From NCBI GenBank assembly GCA_002790315.1, contig PFUW01000013.1, forward strand, positions 1 to 5,771: a DNA stretch of 5,771 nt. Reading direction: 5' to 3'. Below the pieces are notes generated by a model. That model did no database searches and was not told where the DNA came from. It worked only from the letters and a program-made list of their open reading frames with translations. Positions 5,100 through 5,771 of the stretch are shown in pieces (positions within the stretch are counted from its first letter, which is position 1; every line of letters begins with the position of its first letter). Source of the DNA: Huberarchaeum crystalense [NCBI: Candidatus Huberarchaeum crystalense]. GTDB taxonomy: Archaea; Huberarchaeota; Huberarchaeia; Huberarchaeales. Both the position numbers and the translations under genes were made by a program.

Positions 5100-5119
5100 T
5101 TTTTCTTTATAAAAAATAT
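5087..5119 (+). repeat. A/T-only inverted repeat
   Basis: ATATTTTTTATA (5087-5098) and TATAAAAAATAT (5108-5119) are perfect 12-base reverse complements around a 9-base loop. The repeat follows directly on the GC-containing terminator hairpin. It consists only of A and T in a very AT-rich stretch, so chance is possible. It could act as a second termination signal or help bidirectional termination. Confidence 0.35.
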
Positions 5120-5341
5120 ATTTTTAAATTTTATATTATTTCATATTATAAAAATCAGAGATTCTACTTTGTTGCGCGCCCCACATAAATTTAACATAAT
5201 GTTGCGTGCGTGCGTTTTAACAAACCCAAAATTTTAAAAGAATTTGGCAATGTATTTACTGATTTGTTTAAACATTTCAATTAACTAAAATATTTTGTGC
5301 TTAAATATTGCAATGTATTAAAATGTTTTCTTAAATATATT
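5120..5341. other. AT-rich intergenic stretch before rpoN; no gene seen
   Basis: The gene-free interval runs from 5037 to 5341; after the hairpins at its left end, this part holds no credible gene. Minor features are GCGCGC at 5174-5179, three tandem GCGT units (5204-5215), a weak 7-bp hairpin with a bulge (5226-5247), and the 10-base palindrome TGTTTAAACA (5265-5274). The octamer TTAAATAT occurs twice, 30 bases apart (5301-5308 and 5331-5338). Open stretches on both strands are at most about 30 codons and lack start signals. Confidence 0.5.
5316..5323 (+). promoter_or_regulatory. Candidate TATA box for rpoN
   Basis: TATTAAAA is centred about 22 bases before the rpoN ATG, roughly right for a leaderless transcript, and no Shine-Dalgarno is present. 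TTAAATAT at 5301-5308 is an alternative that would leave a short leader. Confidence 0.3.
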
Positions 5342-5536
5342 ATGTTATTTCCAATAAGATGTTTTTCGTGCGGCCGCGTCATAGCACACAAATGGGAAGA
5401 ATATGAAAAGCGCGTTGAAAAGGGCGAAGATTCAATTAAGGTTCTTGATGAAATGGGATTTATTGATTATTGTTGCAAGCGGATGTTTTTGACGCATGGG
5501 CAGGATAAAATTGATTTGTTGGTGAAACGCGAGTAA
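5342..5536 (+). CDS. rpoN: DNA-directed RNA polymerase subunit N (Rpo10)
   Basis: This 64-residue protein is the archaeal counterpart of eukaryotic RPB10. It is a small zinc-binding subunit that helps assemble the Rpo3/Rpo11 platform of RNA polymerase. The family signature is intact: MLFPIRCFSCGRVIAHKWEE at the N-terminus, with C7 and C10, and DYCCKRMFLTH later, with adjacent C44 and C45. Together these form the atypical CX2C...CC zinc site. Length matches the family (about 55-70 residues). The ATG at 5342 was chosen because Rpo10 proteins start a few residues before the first cysteine. A longer in-frame reading from 5297 would add 15 unrelated residues. It stands alone here, without the rpsI/rpoK neighbours often seen in archaea. 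Confidence 0.95.
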   Translation: MLFPIRCFSCGRVIAHKWEEYEKRVEKGEDSIKVLDEMGFIDYCCKRMFLTHGQDKIDLLVKRE

Positions 5537-5552
5537 AATCTATTAAAATTAT

Positions 5553-5592
5553 CTGTTTTTGTGCTTTTTTTATCTTTTTTTGAAAGCAAAAA
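5553..5592 (+). terminator. T-rich terminator after rpoN
   Basis: Starting 17 bases after the rpoN stop there are three T-runs of 5, 7 and 7 (5556-5560, 5565-5571, 5575-5581), the usual archaeal termination signal. Part of the tract can fold back on GAAAGCAAAAA (5582-5592) as an imperfect hairpin. Confidence 0.55.
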
Positions 5593-5600
5593 GGGCATAT

Positions 5601-5610
5601 GTGCGCGCAC
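5601..5610. repeat. 10-base perfect palindrome GTGCGCGCAC
   Basis: GTGCGCGCAC is self-complementary over all ten bases and sits in an otherwise AT-rich spacer between the rpoN terminator and the next promoter. It contains one of the eight GCGCGC hexamers in the window. It might be a protein-binding or DNA-modification site; nothing in the sequence identifies the factor. Confidence 0.35.
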
Positions 5611-5646
5611 CTTATTATATTTTAAAGGGGGTTTTAAATACCCTCG

Positions 5647-5655
5647 TATAAATAT
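5647..5655 (+). promoter_or_regulatory. TATA box for the gene starting at 5757
   Basis: TATAAATAT is a near-consensus archaeal TATA box. Transcription would begin near 5677, giving a leader of about 80 bases. That leader would open with the hairpin at 5684-5710. Confidence 0.5.
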
Positions 5656-5683
5656 ATTATAGGGAGTTTTTACTTTTCTATAT

Positions 5684-5734
5684 TAAATCCCCTGTAAGAC
5701 AGGAGATTTATAAAAGGTTTGCAACGCAAACTTT
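5684..5734 (+). promoter_or_regulatory. Structured 5' leader: two tandem hairpins
   Basis: Hairpin one (5684-5710) pairs TAAATCCCCTGT with ACAGGAGATTTA: 11 bp with one C-A mismatch and loop AAG. Hairpin two (5713-5734) pairs AAAGGTTTGC with GCAAACTTT: 9 bp with one bulged G and loop AAC. They are two bases apart and lie between the TATA box (5647-5655) and the Shine-Dalgarno (5744-5749). They should therefore form the 5' end of the mRNA for the gene at 5757. The layout suggests a regulatory leader such as a protein-binding autoregulatory site or riboswitch-like element, or a stabilising structure. I do not recognise a known class. Confidence 0.45.
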
Positions 5735-5756
5735 CACACAAATAAAGGAAAACAAA

Positions 5757-5771
5757 ATGAAAATAGGGGAA
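5757..5771 (+). CDS. Start of an unidentified gene (3' partial)
   Basis: ATG at 5757 begins the frame M-K-I-G-E, which continues past the window edge. AAAGGA at 5744-5749 lies 7 bases before the ATG, the same spacing as the zinc-ribbon gene, and a TATA box and structured leader lie upstream. Five residues are too few to name a product. Confidence 0.55.

Noticed and set aside
5204-5215. GCGT tandem repeat as a possible satellite or CRISPR-like repeat
   Set aside because: Only three 4-base units are present, with no spacers; too short to mean more than local slippage.
5195-5284. Plus-strand open stretch reading ...KPKILKEFGNVFTDLFKHFN then stop
   Set aside because: It looks protein-like and could be a gene remnant, but it is about 29 codons long, has no start codon, and matches nothing I recognise.

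Overview
The window looks like part of an AT-rich archaeal chromosome. The coding genes recognised with confidence include archaeal-type information-processing genes: a stand-alone Elp3, ribosomal protein L40e, a glutamyl-tRNA synthetase of the archaeal/eukaryotic class, and RNA polymerase subunit N. The tRNA genes do not encode CCA. Most starts lack a Shine-Dalgarno sequence but have TATA-like boxes, as expected for leaderless archaeal mRNAs. Low GC, short spacers and small proteins would suit a DPANN-type archaeon (Woesearchaeota/Pacearchaeota-like). That placement is an inference; the domain assignment is firm.

Layout. Positions 1-208 hold the tail of a membrane-anchored, probably surface-exposed protein, followed by an orphan fragment of an Ig/fibronectin-like domain in another frame. 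From 2121 down to 295 the minus strand carries tRNA-Arg(CCU), elp3, and a long-variable-arm tRNA with anticodon UGA (Ser). L40e (2160-2387, plus) diverges from tRNA-Arg across 38 bp and converges on gltX (4125-2413, minus). An Hsp20 small heat-shock protein (4167-4679, plus) diverges from gltX across 41 bp. A structured spacer (4738-4811) leads to a 51-residue DUF5679-type zinc-ribbon protein (4881-5036) with a strong Shine-Dalgarno. This gene is closed by a long hairpin. After about 300 bp of AT-rich non-coding DNA comes rpoN (5342-5536), a T-rich terminator, and a leader with two tandem hairpins. A gene starting at 5757 runs off the window.

Functionally the region is dominated by translation and transcription: tRNAs, a U34 tRNA modification enzyme, tRNA charging, a ribosomal protein and an RNAP subunit, plus one chaperone. 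No CRISPR array, transposase or defence gene is visible. The points most worth a second look are the probable elp3-tRNA co-transcript, the mixed Ser/Leu identity of that tRNA, the tandem-hairpin leader at 5684-5734, the structured spacer at 4738-4811, the domain remnant at 110-208, and a strong local excess of GCGCGC.
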